Positions 15,214 to 24,264 of a DNA stretch of 43,968 nt are shown one piece after another. Both the position numbers and the translations under genes were made by a program. Every line of letters begins with the position of its first letter. Positions within the stretch are counted from its first letter, which is position 1. The notes below the pieces were generated by a model, which was not told where the DNA came from, searched no databases, and saw only the letters and a list, made by a program, of their open reading frames with translations. The stretch spans positions 1-43,968 of the forward strand of contig CAIUOG010000135.1 in assembly GCA_903900705.1 (NCBI GenBank). Direction: 5' to 3'. The DNA is from an uncultured Acidobacteriia bacterium. GTDB taxonomy: Bacteria; Acidobacteriota; Terriglobia; Bryobacterales; Bryobacteraceae.

Positions 15214-16639
15214 GTGACCCCACTACTACCAGTCCAACTATGAGCAAACCCACTATATAACTGACGCGGTCGCGAAATGCAAACAGGATCGGATCCTGAT
15301 CCATATTGCCCCGGTGCGCCACGAGCCAGACCCGAATGATCCAGTAAATGAAAAGGGGAATAATCCCCCAGAGCATTTCCGGGTGCGGATAGAGCCGCTG
15401 CACGTCAGCGCCATTCACGTAAAGCGCCAGAACCAGACCTGCCAGCAGGCCGGAGCCGACGCCGGCCTGGCTGACGATGCCGAGATCGCGAAGCCTGTAA
15501 CCGCGGCCCGGAGCGTTCTGGCGTCGGACCTCGCGCAGCCGAAGCAGTTCGGAATAGCGTTTGACAAACGCAAGGCTGAGGAAAAAGAAGATGGAAAACT
15601 GGAAAAGCCAGTGTGAGATTTTCACGCCGGTTACCAGGCTGCCGGCATAGATACGCACCGTATAGAGACCCGCCAGCGCCACCACGTCGATAATTGGCTT
15701 GTTCTTTAGGAAGGAGCTATACAGCAGCGTCAGCGCGGTGTAACCGCACAGGCACGCGGTGAGCCGGGGGCTGAGGAAGAAACTAAGCCCGAAGCCGAAG
15801 ACGGTGAGCACGAACGTCATCAGGATGCCGTGCCGGACGGAAAGCCGGCCGCTCGCGAAGGGGCGGCGGCGTTTGATGGGATTCCGGCGGTCAGCCTCCA
15901 GATCGAGAAGATCGTTGAGGATGTAGGTACCGGAGGCGATCAGGGAAAAGCTCAGAGCGGCCCAAAGCAGGGCCAGGAAGGCGTGGGGGTCGAGAGTGTG
16001 GCTCAGGAGAGACGGAACAAAAACCAGCAGATTCTTGACCCACTGATGAATGCGCATCGCCCGCAGCAGGACTGCGGGACTGGGGCGGGGCGAGGGAAAG
16101 CAAAGGCCCTGCTGCGCGCCGCCGGCGGCGACCGCGGCGGGCAAACCGGACATCGTGCCGGCGAGGTGCGCGATGCGACTGGCGGCCCAGACGGGCGCAT
16201 CCGCCATGCTGTCGCCGACGTAATCGAACCCATGGAGTCCAAACCGGGCAATCAGCGCATCCCGTTTGGCCGGTCCTTTGAGATTCAACCCGTCTTCACT
16301 GGCGATGACATCGTCAAAAATACCGAGGTGGCTGGAGACGGACCGCGCCACGCGCGAGTCGGCGGCGGTAGCCAGAATAATTTTCCGGCCTGCGGCTTTT
16401 TGAGTCCCCAACCAGGTGAGAAGGTCCTGGCGATACGGAAGATCGCTCGGATCGGGTGCGATGAGTTCGGCAATGGCTGATTTCACTGCCGCCTTTCCCT
16501 TTAGGAGTTGGAATGGCAGCCGCAGAGCGAAGAAAAGGTCACGACGAATCAGAAGCAGGGCGCTCTCGTGAAGCGTATCGGCGTGGATCAGTGTGCCATC
16601 AAGGTCGACGACGAGTGGGATGTCCGTCATGCCAGACAT
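15197..16639 (-). CDS. HAD phosphatase-UbiA prenyltransferase fusion
   Basis: 480 residues from the ATG supported by GAGGCGGA upstream. Residues 1-190 are a HAD hydrolase (motif I DLDGT with Asp12/Asp14, later GDSMADAPVW). Residues about 190-480 are a multispanning UbiA domain with the prenyl-diphosphate motif NDLLDLEADR at 242-251 and a second Asp-rich segment further on. UbiA members beside DprE1 transfer phosphoribosyl from PRPP to decaprenyl phosphate; the HAD domain would then remove the 5'-phosphate, so two consecutive steps sit in one chain. Together with the overlapping DprE1-type gene it encodes most of a polyprenylphosphoryl-pentose pathway. Head-to-tail HAD-UbiA fusions exist in other bacteria. 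Confidence 0.88.
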   Translation of the reverse strand: MSGMTDIPLVVDLDGTLIHADTLHESALLLIRRDLFFALRLPFQLLKGKAAVKSAIAELIAPDPSDLPYRQDLLTWLGTQKAAGRKIILATAADSRVARSVSSHLGIFDDVIASEDGLNLKGPAKRDALIARFGLHGFDYVGDSMADAPVWAASRIAHLAGTMSGLPAAVAAGGAQQGLCFPSPRPSPAVLLRAMRIHQWVKNLLVFVPSLLSHTLDPHAFLALLWAALSFSLIASGTYILNDLLDLEADRRNPIKRRRPFASGRLSVRHGILMTFVLTVFGFGLSFFLSPRLTACLCGYTALTLLYSSFLKNKPIIDVVALAGLYTVRIYAGSLVTGVKISHWLFQFSIFFFLSLAFVKRYSELLRLREVRRQNAPGRGYRLRDLGIVSQAGVGSGLLAGLVLALYVNGADVQRLYPHPEMLWGIIPLFIYWIIRVWLVAHRGNMDQDPILFAFRDRVSYIVGLLIVGLVVVGSLGGTR

Positions 16640-16676
16640 CAGAATCCGCCTCGCCGGCCGGTGAACGAGGCTGGAG

Positions 16677-18224
16677 TTAATTCCAGCGGCTGCGCAAAAA
16701 AGCTTCCCATCTCGACTCGGCCTTCTTCTCTTTCTCGCTGTCGGCAGTTGCTTTGGTCGCGGAGCGCAGCGCATTCAGCACAAACCGATTCTCGCCCATT
16801 TCGTCTGCCGATTCCAGCAGCCGCACGGCCTCCGCGGGATGCCCATCATTCACCAGCCCCGCTGACTCTCTTACCATGCGTTTCTGTCGCAACAGACGCA
16901 CCAGCGCCAGCTTGTCGCTGAAGATCTCCGGCGACGAAAGAGTTTCGTTTGAAGGGATCAGATCCAGACGAAACTGGATCGCAAACAGACAGGTAAAGAC
17001 GCAGCAGGCTGTGGCGAGCGTCCATAAGGCGGCCCGCGGGCGGCTTCCGGTGCTCAGGACCAGAGTCAGCAATCCCATTCCGATCAGGGAACTGTTCACG
17101 ATCAGGTAGCGGGAACCGAAGGAATCGAAGCCGTGCCACGTTTGCATCGCTCCGATTACCGAGACTTCGAGGCCGATCACAAACAGCCAGGGAACGAACA
17201 GACGGTAAGAGCGAACGGCGCCGAGAAGAAGCCCGGCAAGGCCGAGCGCAACCAGCGGAGTCCAGGTGAGCCAGCCATTCCGGCTGGAAAAAAGGACAGA
17301 AGGAATGTAGACCGGCGGAAAGGAAATAAAGCCGCCACCCTGGGGGATTGTCACATACTTTCCGTAGATCACCTTCCATTCCACGATCTGCGGAATCCAG
17401 CAGAAAACCACACCACCGATAAAGGCGATCCGGGATCGCAGCCAAGCCCGGGTATTCTTCCACGGCTGTCCGCCCATGAGGTCGTAGAGTCCTGGCCCAC
17501 CCAGACAAAGAACATCCTGCCAGTGGCACACCGAAAGAAGCCCGCCCACAAGACCCAGCACCAGCCAGCGCCGCGTATCGCAGTTATCCCGAACGTTCCA
17601 CCACAACGCCAGCAACAGACTCATGCAGAGAAACGTGGCGGCGTGCGAGGTGTGAACGAAAGCGTAGTAGCCCACATTCGTCCCAAGGAACACGGCGAAG
17701 GTAGCGGCCAGACTGATCCGCCCGGGATTCGCGAGCGAGGGGTTCCGGAACAGGGCGAAGTGGTAGAGGAAATGGAAGAGAGCTGCCATGCCCAGACCAG
17801 TCATCAGAACCGGGCCCAGGCAGTAGAGGTACACTGCGGCGGGACCGTAGCCGTCCGCCGGCCTCCCCGCGGCTCCGTCAATCGCGGTGCCAGCGGCAAT
17901 CAGAGGTATTTCGAGAATGGAAAAGCCTACGCCCCAGGGACTGCCGGGCAAACCGGAAGGCTGTGTGGACGACCAGATGCGGCTATCCGGCGGGAACCTT
18001 TGAAATTCGTTATTGAGATTGAAATCATGATCGAAGAGCAGCGAATGGGCGACGTCGAAATAGTTCACCGTATCGATGCCGGTGATTTTCGCCAGTCTGC
18101 GGCCCCCGGGCGCCGCAGCGTCCAGAACGGCAAACATTGTCAGCATCAGAAATGTGAAGCCCAGCAGGATCCGGTAACCGGTCTGCAGAGAGATCCCCCG
18201 CGGGAAAGAGAAGCCGCTCAGCAA
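16677..18224 (-). CDS. multispanning GT-C-like membrane protein
   Basis: 515 residues with an N-terminal helix (about 20-36), a large periplasmic-type loop with acidic residues (GIDTVNYFDVAHSLLFDHDFN), then about ten further hydrophobic segments up to residue 430, and a charged helical tail. The layout (first loop with Asp, many helices) is that of GT-C glycosyltransferases using polyprenyl-phosphate sugars. I cannot assign a family by motif. Because the next two genes make a polyprenylphosphoryl pentose, this is the best local candidate for the transferase that uses it. It lies 37 bp upstream of the UbiA fusion in the same operon. Confidence 0.7.
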   Translation of the reverse strand: MLSGFSFPRGISLQTGYRILLGFTFLMLTMFAVLDAAAPGGRRLAKITGIDTVNYFDVAHSLLFDHDFNLNNEFQRFPPDSRIWSSTQPSGLPGSPWGVGFSILEIPLIAAGTAIDGAAGRPADGYGPAAVYLYCLGPVLMTGLGMAALFHFLYHFALFRNPSLANPGRISLAATFAVFLGTNVGYYAFVHTSHAATFLCMSLLLALWWNVRDNCDTRRWLVLGLVGGLLSVCHWQDVLCLGGPGLYDLMGGQPWKNTRAWLRSRIAFIGGVVFCWIPQIVEWKVIYGKYVTIPQGGGFISFPPVYIPSVLFSSRNGWLTWTPLVALGLAGLLLGAVRSYRLFVPWLFVIGLEVSVIGAMQTWHGFDSFGSRYLIVNSSLIGMGLLTLVLSTGSRPRAALWTLATACCVFTCLFAIQFRLDLIPSNETLSSPEIFSDKLALVRLLRQKRMVRESAGLVNDGHPAEAVRLLESADEMGENRFVLNALRSATKATADSEKEKKAESRWEAFLRSRWN

Positions 18225-18271
18225 GGCCTCACGATAACACGTTCAGGCACCCTGTGTCCGGGTTACCGATC

Positions 18272-19459
18272 TCAGTCAGCCGTAGGATAAGTACGGGAGG
18301 TTACGGTCGCGAACAGGTTTTCGTAACGCTCCATCACGGAACTGGTGGAGTAGTTTTCCACTACCCTTTTGCGCGCGGCCTTGCCCATACTCTGGCGCAG
18401 CGGAGGATCTCTGAACAGTCTCGCCAGAGCCCCGCCGATGGCCGCTTCCGAATCGAATGGCACAGTCAGTCCGTGAATGCCTTCATCAACCAGTTGAAGA
18501 TTTGCAGGGATATCACTGACCACCGAAGCTAAGCCCACAGACATGGCTTCGAGCAGCGAGCATGGGAAACCTTCATTGGGGGAAGTCAGCGCAAAAACAT
18601 CGGAGGCGCGCAGCCAAAGCGGCACTTCCCGCACGTCAACCCGGCCAGCGAAGCGAAACTGCCCGGGGTCCACGTTGAGGTTCCGGGCCAGAGCTTCCAG
18701 GTCAGCCCGGATGACGCCATCGCCCAGAATCAAAAGGAAAGCGCGGGGGTTACTGCGGGCGGTGATCGCGAAACCGCCCAGCAGGGGAGCCAGGCCTTTT
18801 TCCGGTGAGAGCCGTCCGACGTAAACGGCAACCTGGGCGTCAGCCGGGATGCCATGCCGACTGCGCCATTCGGCGGCTTCCGCCTCTCGCGCCGGTCGGA
18901 ATTCGTCCACATCCACGGGATTCGGCATCCAGACCAGATCTTCCGCAGCGAAGCCGTCCGCGAGGGCTTCCTGCTTCATGCCTTCGTTCAGGAGCATGAC
19001 CGGCACCCGCCACTTGCGCAACCAGTCCAGTTCAATCCGCCCGGCTCGCGACGCGCGCATCAGGGGGATAAGGCTGCTGCCGGAAATCTTCACCGCGACC
19101 GGCTTGCCGAGAAGCCGGGTCACGGCGAGCCCGGAAAGAAGATGGAGCCCCTGCATCAGGAAGTAGACAAGATCGTATTGATTCCGCCGGCGCAGCAGGG
19201 TGGTGGCAACAGCGGCGGCAAACATGTAGTGCTTCTGTGCGCCGGTGGAATTGCGCGTCAAAATGGTAACCGGCACGCCCACGTTGTCAACCCAGTCGCG
19301 AACGGGAGGCATGGGTGGCCCGCCCGAGCACAGAACATGCACCTGGTGGCCTCGTCGAATCATAGCGGAAGCGAAGCGTTGCGCTTCGATTTCCGAACCG
19401 CCCAGCACTGGGGGGTAGCTGTCGCTGATGAGCAGGATGCGGAAGGGTCCGGCCTTCAT
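18272..19459 (-). CDS. GT4-type glycosyltransferase
   Basis: 395 residues, GT-B fold. The N-terminal domain starts ILLISDSYPPVLGGSE. The C-terminal domain contains VAVYVGRLSPEKGLAPLLGG and the E-x7-E nucleotide-sugar motif in NEGFPCSLLEAMSVGLASVVSD. It is a retaining GT4 family enzyme that would add a sugar to a lipid-linked or polysaccharide acceptor on the cytoplasmic face. Its start lies one base beyond the asnB-like stop (TGA C ATG), so translation is coupled. Sugar specificity unknown. Confidence 0.92.
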   Translation of the reverse strand: MKAGPFRILLISDSYPPVLGGSEIEAQRFASAMIRRGHQVHVLCSGGPPMPPVRDWVDNVGVPVTILTRNSTGAQKHYMFAAAVATTLLRRRNQYDLVYFLMQGLHLLSGLAVTRLLGKPVAVKISGSSLIPLMRASRAGRIELDWLRKWRVPVMLLNEGMKQEALADGFAAEDLVWMPNPVDVDEFRPAREAEAAEWRSRHGIPADAQVAVYVGRLSPEKGLAPLLGGFAITARSNPRAFLLILGDGVIRADLEALARNLNVDPGQFRFAGRVDVREVPLWLRASDVFALTSPNEGFPCSLLEAMSVGLASVVSDIPANLQLVDEGIHGLTVPFDSEAAIGGALARLFRDPPLRQSMGKAARKRVVENYSTSSVMERYENLFATVTSRTYPTAD

Positions 19460-19460
19460 G

Positions 19461-21350
19461 TCAGAGTCCGCTTCCGGCCACGCCCGCGCGGCTTTTCTGC
19501 GCGCGCAGCCAGCGCTCGAATACCAGCGCGTACCAGAGCTGTTTCGGAATTTCGTCGCGGGTGAGGGCCTCGGCCACAGCCCGGGACAGCGCGGCGCTCT
19601 CCATCCAGCCCTCGCTTGCCAGCAGCGTCTCGCCCTGCAGTTCCTTCAGCGCGCCACTCCATTTTGAGGCGAGCCAGCGCTCCACCGGAATGGTGAAACC
19701 CTGTTTCTGGCGGAACGCCACCTCAGGACCGACGTGACGGCGCACGATTTCGCGCAGAATCGCTTTCATCCTGCCGCCGTGAAAGTGCAGCGACGGCGGC
19801 AACTGGGCGGCAAACTCCCAGATTTTCTGGTCGAGCAGAGGCGAGCGGGCTTCGAGCGAGTAGTACATCGTGCCGCCATCCACCTTCGTCATGAACTCCG
19901 AGGTGAAATGCATGCGGCGGTGAAATTGAAACACATCGGCAACCAGCCATTTGGCGGACTCGAACGAATTGGGAATGCTGCGGCAGGCGACGTTTCCGCC
20001 ACGCAGCCGGTCCCCGAACATGGCCCGCTGTTCGAAATAGGGGATACCCTGCCGAACCCTGCCGTAGGCGCCGATACCGCCGACCGCATAGTCCAGGAAG
20101 TTCGCGGCGCGTCGAAAGGAAGGGATGCCGCGAACCAGCGGGCGGAGCGCCTTCCAGAGTTCCGGCGAACCGGGCGGCAGCCGCCGCGCCAGTTTCTGCG
20201 CCTTCCACGCATTCAGAAAGAATGGGTAACCCAGGTAAACGTCGTCGCCTCCGTCGCCTGTGAGCAACACCGTCGCATTGGGACGGACGGCTTCCGATAC
20301 GCTGAGCATCCCGAGCGCCGAGGTGCTGCCGAATGGCTCGCTGTAGGCTTCCGTAAGAAGGTCCAGCGGCGGAGCCTGACCAGCCTGCCGGGCCGAATCG
20401 ATCTGAACAATCTGGTGGGGGATACCCAAATGGCGGGCGATCTGCTGCGCCTGCGTGCTTTCGTCATCGGGGTCGCCGGGCGTGCCCACGGTAAAGGAAC
20501 GAATATCGGCGTTCAGCCGGGAGAGTGCCCAGCAGACAAGCGTGGAATCGATCCCGCCGCTGAGCAGAGCGCCGATCGGCACATCGGAGATAAGCCGCAG
20601 ACGGACGGACTCCAGTAAGAGCCGCTCCGTCTCCTCCACCGCTTCATCGAAGGTGATTGTCGTCTGTTCGTCGGCTTCGGGCAGTTGCCAGTAAACGCGT
20701 TCCGCAGTCTGACCATCCTGCCATTCGAGGATGGAAGCGGGCGGCAGTTTGCGGGTGCCGGCGAAGATACTCCGCTCTTCGGTCACAAAGCCGGAATCCA
20801 GAAATTCCAGAGCCGACTGTGGATCGGGCGCGCCGGCAAAACCGCCGGCCCGCAGGGCTGTCAGCGTGGACGCGAAGGCGATTCGCTTCCCCTCAAGGCT
20901 GTAGACCAGGGGCTTAACGCCAAGGCGGTCGCGAACAAGGGTCAGTTTGCGCTGCGGCTCATCCCAGATGGCGAACGCAAACATGCCATGCAGACGTGGT
21001 GTAAGACCGTCGATCCCCCACTCCCGGTAGCCCGCGATCAGAACTTCGGTGTCGCACTGAGACCGAAAACGGTGCCCCCTCTGCTCCAGTTCCCGACGAA
21101 TTTCAACAAAATTGTAGATGCAGCCATTGAAGACGACACCGATAGAACCATCTTCTGAGCACATCGGCTGGGCGCCGGCGGGGCTCAGATCGAGAATGGA
21201 AAGGCGACGATGGCCAAACCCGGCGCCGGGCCACGCATGGAAGCCTTCCGCGTCCGGACCACGACGGGCCAGCGCAGGAAGCATTGCGCGAACGGGGGAC
21301 TTGACTGCGACCGAACTATCCGCCGAAACAAAGCCAGCAATTCCGCACAT
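19461..21350 (-). CDS. asnB: asparagine synthase-type amidotransferase
   Basis: 629 residues. The N-terminal class II glutaminase begins MCGIAGF with the nucleophile Cys2 and has GPDAEGFH, RLSILDLSPAGAQPM and NGCIYNF. The C-terminal synthetase domain has the pyrophosphate loop LLSGGIDST and a GDGGDDVYLGYP block. It is the full-length AsnB family, but proteins of this size inside polysaccharide clusters often amidate sugars or uronic acids rather than make free asparagine. It also belongs to the superfamily of lasso-peptide cyclases; nothing else here supports a lasso cluster. 98 bp separate it from the upstream glycosyltransferase; the downstream one follows immediately. Confidence 0.9.
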   Translation of the reverse strand: MCGIAGFVSADSSVAVKSPVRAMLPALARRGPDAEGFHAWPGAGFGHRRLSILDLSPAGAQPMCSEDGSIGVVFNGCIYNFVEIRRELEQRGHRFRSQCDTEVLIAGYREWGIDGLTPRLHGMFAFAIWDEPQRKLTLVRDRLGVKPLVYSLEGKRIAFASTLTALRAGGFAGAPDPQSALEFLDSGFVTEERSIFAGTRKLPPASILEWQDGQTAERVYWQLPEADEQTTITFDEAVEETERLLLESVRLRLISDVPIGALLSGGIDSTLVCWALSRLNADIRSFTVGTPGDPDDESTQAQQIARHLGIPHQIVQIDSARQAGQAPPLDLLTEAYSEPFGSTSALGMLSVSEAVRPNATVLLTGDGGDDVYLGYPFFLNAWKAQKLARRLPPGSPELWKALRPLVRGIPSFRRAANFLDYAVGGIGAYGRVRQGIPYFEQRAMFGDRLRGGNVACRSIPNSFESAKWLVADVFQFHRRMHFTSEFMTKVDGGTMYYSLEARSPLLDQKIWEFAAQLPPSLHFHGGRMKAILREIVRRHVGPEVAFRQKQGFTIPVERWLASKWSGALKELQGETLLASEGWMESAALSRAVAEALTRDEIPKQLWYALVFERWLRAQKSRAGVAGSGL

Positions 21351-21448
21351 GTGGAGGGGTGGATCAGGCGACGCAGAAACTCTGATAGTAGCATAGGGGC
21401 GGAAAATGGAAAGTCATAGTCGCCCTGTCGAGACTTCTGTCCCGGCAG

Positions 21449-22621
21449 TTACTTTTTGGGTCCGGCCGCGATCTCAACCATCTTTACAAAATGGTCGACA
21501 TAGGAGGCTTCGCTGAACTCGGTGTGTGCCATCTCGTAGCCCCGTGCGCCCATTCGGGCTCGCAATTCCGGGTCCGAAAGAAGTTGTCGCAACCGGCCAG
21601 CCAGTGCGCTGACGTCCCCCACGGGAAAGAGAAAGCCGTTTTCACCGTCGCGTATCAGGGTTGGAATGCCACCCACGTTGGAACCGACAACCGGAATTCC
21701 GGCAGCCATGGCTTCCAGAAGAACACGGCCCATGCCTTCGCAGCGGGAGGCAAGAACCAGAACTGATGCCTGACTGATGATTTCGAGCGTTTCGACGTAG
21801 TGCTTCGAAGGCAGAATCTCAACGGAATCGACCCCCGCGATCAGGGCTTCGAGAGGTCCCGTATCCTGAAAATGGCCCATGATCCGGAGCTTCACCTTCG
21901 GGAATTCCGGAGATATTTCCATGAAAGCCCGTGCCAAAATATCCGCGCCTTTCAAATACCAGGGGGCGCCAACCAGAAGAACATAAATCTCCGTCTTTTT
22001 TGACAGATCGTTTTGGTGGCGTGGGACCGCGGAAACCGGCACAAATTCGTGGAACACCGCTCTCTGGGTTTTCCGCAGCATCGGGTAGGGATCGAGCGCC
22101 TGTGGGTAGAGAAGGTGCACGCAGTCACAGGCCCACAGACTGATGTGCAGGCAGACATCGGAGAACAGACGCTGCAACCGGTCACGGAAGCGGACGACGG
22201 GCCGGTCATGAAGGAAAAGGCGGTCCGGCGAGGTAGCGACTTCAACGACGAGTCGCGCGCCGGTGACCCATTTGAGAACGATTCCGCAAAGAGCCGGCAC
22301 GGTGTGAGAATAAGTGATGACGCAGTCAATCGGCGCTTCCCTGTGCGCGCGAAGGCCTTCCGCGATGAAGAACCAGAATGTGCGGAGGGAACGCGAAACG
22401 CCATTCCAGCGCCAGGCAAGAAACCATCGGTACTGGAACCGGGAACGGCGGAACCGGGGCCAGGCGTCTCTGCCGAACACTTCTTCAGTCTTCTCCGGAC
22501 TGTGATACCAGACCGGCTGCAGGACTTCTCCTTCAAGGCTTCCGGAAAGCAACTCAAAGCGATCGGTGCTGCTGTCTTTGGGTGGCGGAACTGGACTCGG
22601 CTGGAGATAAAGCAGGCGCAT
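21449..22621 (-). CDS. GT4-type glycosyltransferase, first gene of the polysaccharide operon
   Basis: 390 residues, GT-B fold. The N-terminal domain begins MRLLYLQPSPVPPPKDSSTD; the donor-binding domain has VLLVGAPWYLKGADI and the motif CEGMGRVLLEAMAAGIPVV followed by SNVGGIPTLIRDGENGFLF. A retaining glycosyltransferase of unknown specificity. It is the promoter-proximal gene of the minus-strand operon and diverges from the O-antigen ligase gene; the 130-bp gap carries a TATAAT hexamer for the opposite strand and a perfect palindrome. Confidence 0.9.
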   Translation of the reverse strand: MRLLYLQPSPVPPPKDSSTDRFELLSGSLEGEVLQPVWYHSPEKTEEVFGRDAWPRFRRSRFQYRWFLAWRWNGVSRSLRTFWFFIAEGLRAHREAPIDCVITYSHTVPALCGIVLKWVTGARLVVEVATSPDRLFLHDRPVVRFRDRLQRLFSDVCLHISLWACDCVHLLYPQALDPYPMLRKTQRAVFHEFVPVSAVPRHQNDLSKKTEIYVLLVGAPWYLKGADILARAFMEISPEFPKVKLRIMGHFQDTGPLEALIAGVDSVEILPSKHYVETLEIISQASVLVLASRCEGMGRVLLEAMAAGIPVVGSNVGGIPTLIRDGENGFLFPVGDVSALAGRLRQLLSDPELRARMGARGYEMAHTEFSEASYVDHFVKMVEIAAGPKK

Positions 22622-22696
22622 TTCGGTGTCGATACAGGCTCTCCAGAAGGATACAGCATGGCAAATACATTCCCGCGATGATGAGGAAATAAACCG

Positions 22697-22710
22697 TTTC
22701 CCCGGGGAAA
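22697..22710. promoter_or_regulatory. 14-bp perfect palindrome in a divergent promoter region
   Basis: TTTCCCCGGGGAAA lies between the divergent glycosyltransferase (start 22621) and O-antigen ligase (start 22752) genes, about 30 bp upstream of the TATAAT of the latter. It is well placed for an operator controlling both transcripts; no family can be assigned. Confidence 0.4.
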
Positions 22711-22739
22711 TTCCTCGCGGGGAGAGTCGCGCGCGGGTT

Positions 22740-22745
22740 TATAAT
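22740..22745 (+). promoter_or_regulatory. -10 element TATAAT for a probably leaderless transcript
   Basis: Perfect TATAAT ending 6 nt before the ATG at 22752, so the predicted start point falls on the start codon. No good -35 hexamer is seen 16-18 bp upstream. Confidence 0.6.
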
Positions 22746-22751
22746 AAGGCA

Positions 22752-24188
22752 ATGGGTCGGATGTTGTCGAATGTGCCGCTGGCACCACAGTGGAAATCTG
22801 ATCGTGAAATCGACGAAGCCGGCAACAAAGGGCATTCTGCTTCAAAACGGCAACCCAGGCCCGGTCTCCGTGCGCCGACACCGGGCGCGGCTCAACCGAA
22901 TGTAGAACTCGCAGACGAAAACGGTTCATTCCGGAAGATGGCATTTCTGTGTGGTCTCGCGATGATCTTCATCCGGATGTCAGTTACCCCGGAACTCCTC
23001 GCCTATTTCACTCACACGAATACCTACGTTCTTTATCTGGTCGGGCCGCCCGCCATTTTGGGCGTCCTGATCTCCGGCGGACTTGGTCGTGCGCTGCGAA
23101 CGATACCGACACTTTGTTTTCTTGGCATTTTTCTGTACCTCCTTCCGGCCACCCTGATGAGTACGTGGCAGGGGGGATCCTTTCAGGTGCTCTCCATCTA
23201 CGGCAGAACCTCGCTACCTTGCCTGTTCGTCTTGTCCTGTACCGTGGTGAGCTGGAAGGAAATCAGCAAGGTGTTCAAGACTATGGCTGTCTCGGGATTC
23301 GTGGTGCTGTTCGTGACGAAATTCCTGGCAACGCCAGATGCGGAGGGGCGTCTCACCTTCGACGTTACGGATAGTACCATCGGCAACCCGAACGACCTCG
23401 CTGCCCATTTGCTTCTGCTTCTCCCATTCGTGATGTACTACGGTTTCAGGCCCGGAGGCGGAAAAGTGGCGAAGGTTGTGGTTTCCCTGCTGGGCGCATT
23501 CGGGATCTATTCCATTCTGGGCACGTCGTCCCGTGGTGCGCTGATCGGTTTGGGGGTGATGGCTCTTTTGCTTTTTGCGCATGCCAGCGGATTTCAACGC
23601 CTGCTGGTTGCCGTGATCGCTCCAGTTATGGCCGTTTCGCTGGTGATGGTTTTGCCGGCCCAGAACCTGGCGCGGCTGGCGACGCTGTTCCACCCGGATG
23701 ATACAACCGCGAGTGATATTGCCGGAGAAGCCGCTGAATCACGTGAATCCCGACAATACCTTCTGAGGAAGAGTATTGAGTACACCCTGGAACATCCGGT
23801 CCTGGGCGTGGGACCCGGTCAGTTTTCCATTTATGAAGGCTTGATGAGCAAGGCAGCCGGTGAACACGGCACCTGGCACGAGACCCATAATACTTACACC
23901 CAGATATCGAGCGAGTGCGGCCTTCCCGCACTGATCATGTTACTGGTTGGCACCTTCGGGGCACTTGGGACTGTCGGCAGAACGAGGAAGCGAGCTCTGG
24001 CCAGGGGAAACCGCGAAATCGCGGCGGCCTGCAGTTGCTTTATGGTGTCATGGCTCGGCTATCTGGTTACAATCTTCTTTCTGGCATGCGCCTATCGGTT
24101 CACCTTGCCGGCCATGACGGGCATGGCGATCGCCATCAGCTTTGCCGCCGAGAGAGAGTTCAACATCACCGCTCCGTTGCCGGCCTGA
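22752..24188 (+). CDS. O-antigen ligase / Wzy-type polymerase
   Basis: 478 residues. A polar N-terminal stretch of about 55 residues precedes ten or more membrane segments. The conserved periplasmic loop lies in the C-terminal half: HPVLGVGPGQFSIYEG, then GTWHETHNTYTQISSECGLPA, the His/Glu-rich motif of the O-antigen ligase (Wzy_C) family. It would polymerise or ligate lipid-linked glycan on the outer face of the inner membrane. The ATG at 22752 is chosen because TATAAT ends 6 nt before it; the frame is open further upstream but through the promoter. The next gene, a methyltransferase, begins 76 bp downstream. Confidence 0.87.
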   Translation: MGRMLSNVPLAPQWKSDREIDEAGNKGHSASKRQPRPGLRAPTPGAAQPNVELADENGSFRKMAFLCGLAMIFIRMSVTPELLAYFTHTNTYVLYLVGPPAILGVLISGGLGRALRTIPTLCFLGIFLYLLPATLMSTWQGGSFQVLSIYGRTSLPCLFVLSCTVVSWKEISKVFKTMAVSGFVVLFVTKFLATPDAEGRLTFDVTDSTIGNPNDLAAHLLLLLPFVMYYGFRPGGGKVAKVVVSLLGAFGIYSILGTSSRGALIGLGVMALLLFAHASGFQRLLVAVIAPVMAVSLVMVLPAQNLARLATLFHPDDTTASDIAGEAAESRESRQYLLRKSIEYTLEHPVLGVGPGQFSIYEGLMSKAAGEHGTWHETHNTYTQISSECGLPALIMLLVGTFGALGTVGRTRKRALARGNREIAAACSCFMVSWLGYLVTIFFLACAYRFTLPAMTGMAIAISFAAEREFNITAPLPA

Positions 24189-24264
24189 TGTGTCGTTTCG
24201 TTGACATTCACCCCAGAACAATGCACAGAACTTACGATTTCCGGGCTCTTGGAAAGAGGAACCG

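Noticed and set aside
12176-21350. Possible lasso-peptide gene cluster (B2-like protein plus AsnB-like protein)
   Set aside because: The two genes are 7 kb apart on opposite strands, with sugar genes between; no precursor peptide, B1/PqqD or transporter was found. AsnB has the full glutaminase and synthetase domains usual in polysaccharide clusters.
24189-24264. TTGACA hexamer as a promoter for the methyltransferase
   Set aside because: No -10 match lies 16-18 bp downstream; the gene has a good ribosome-binding site and probably shares the upstream transcript.
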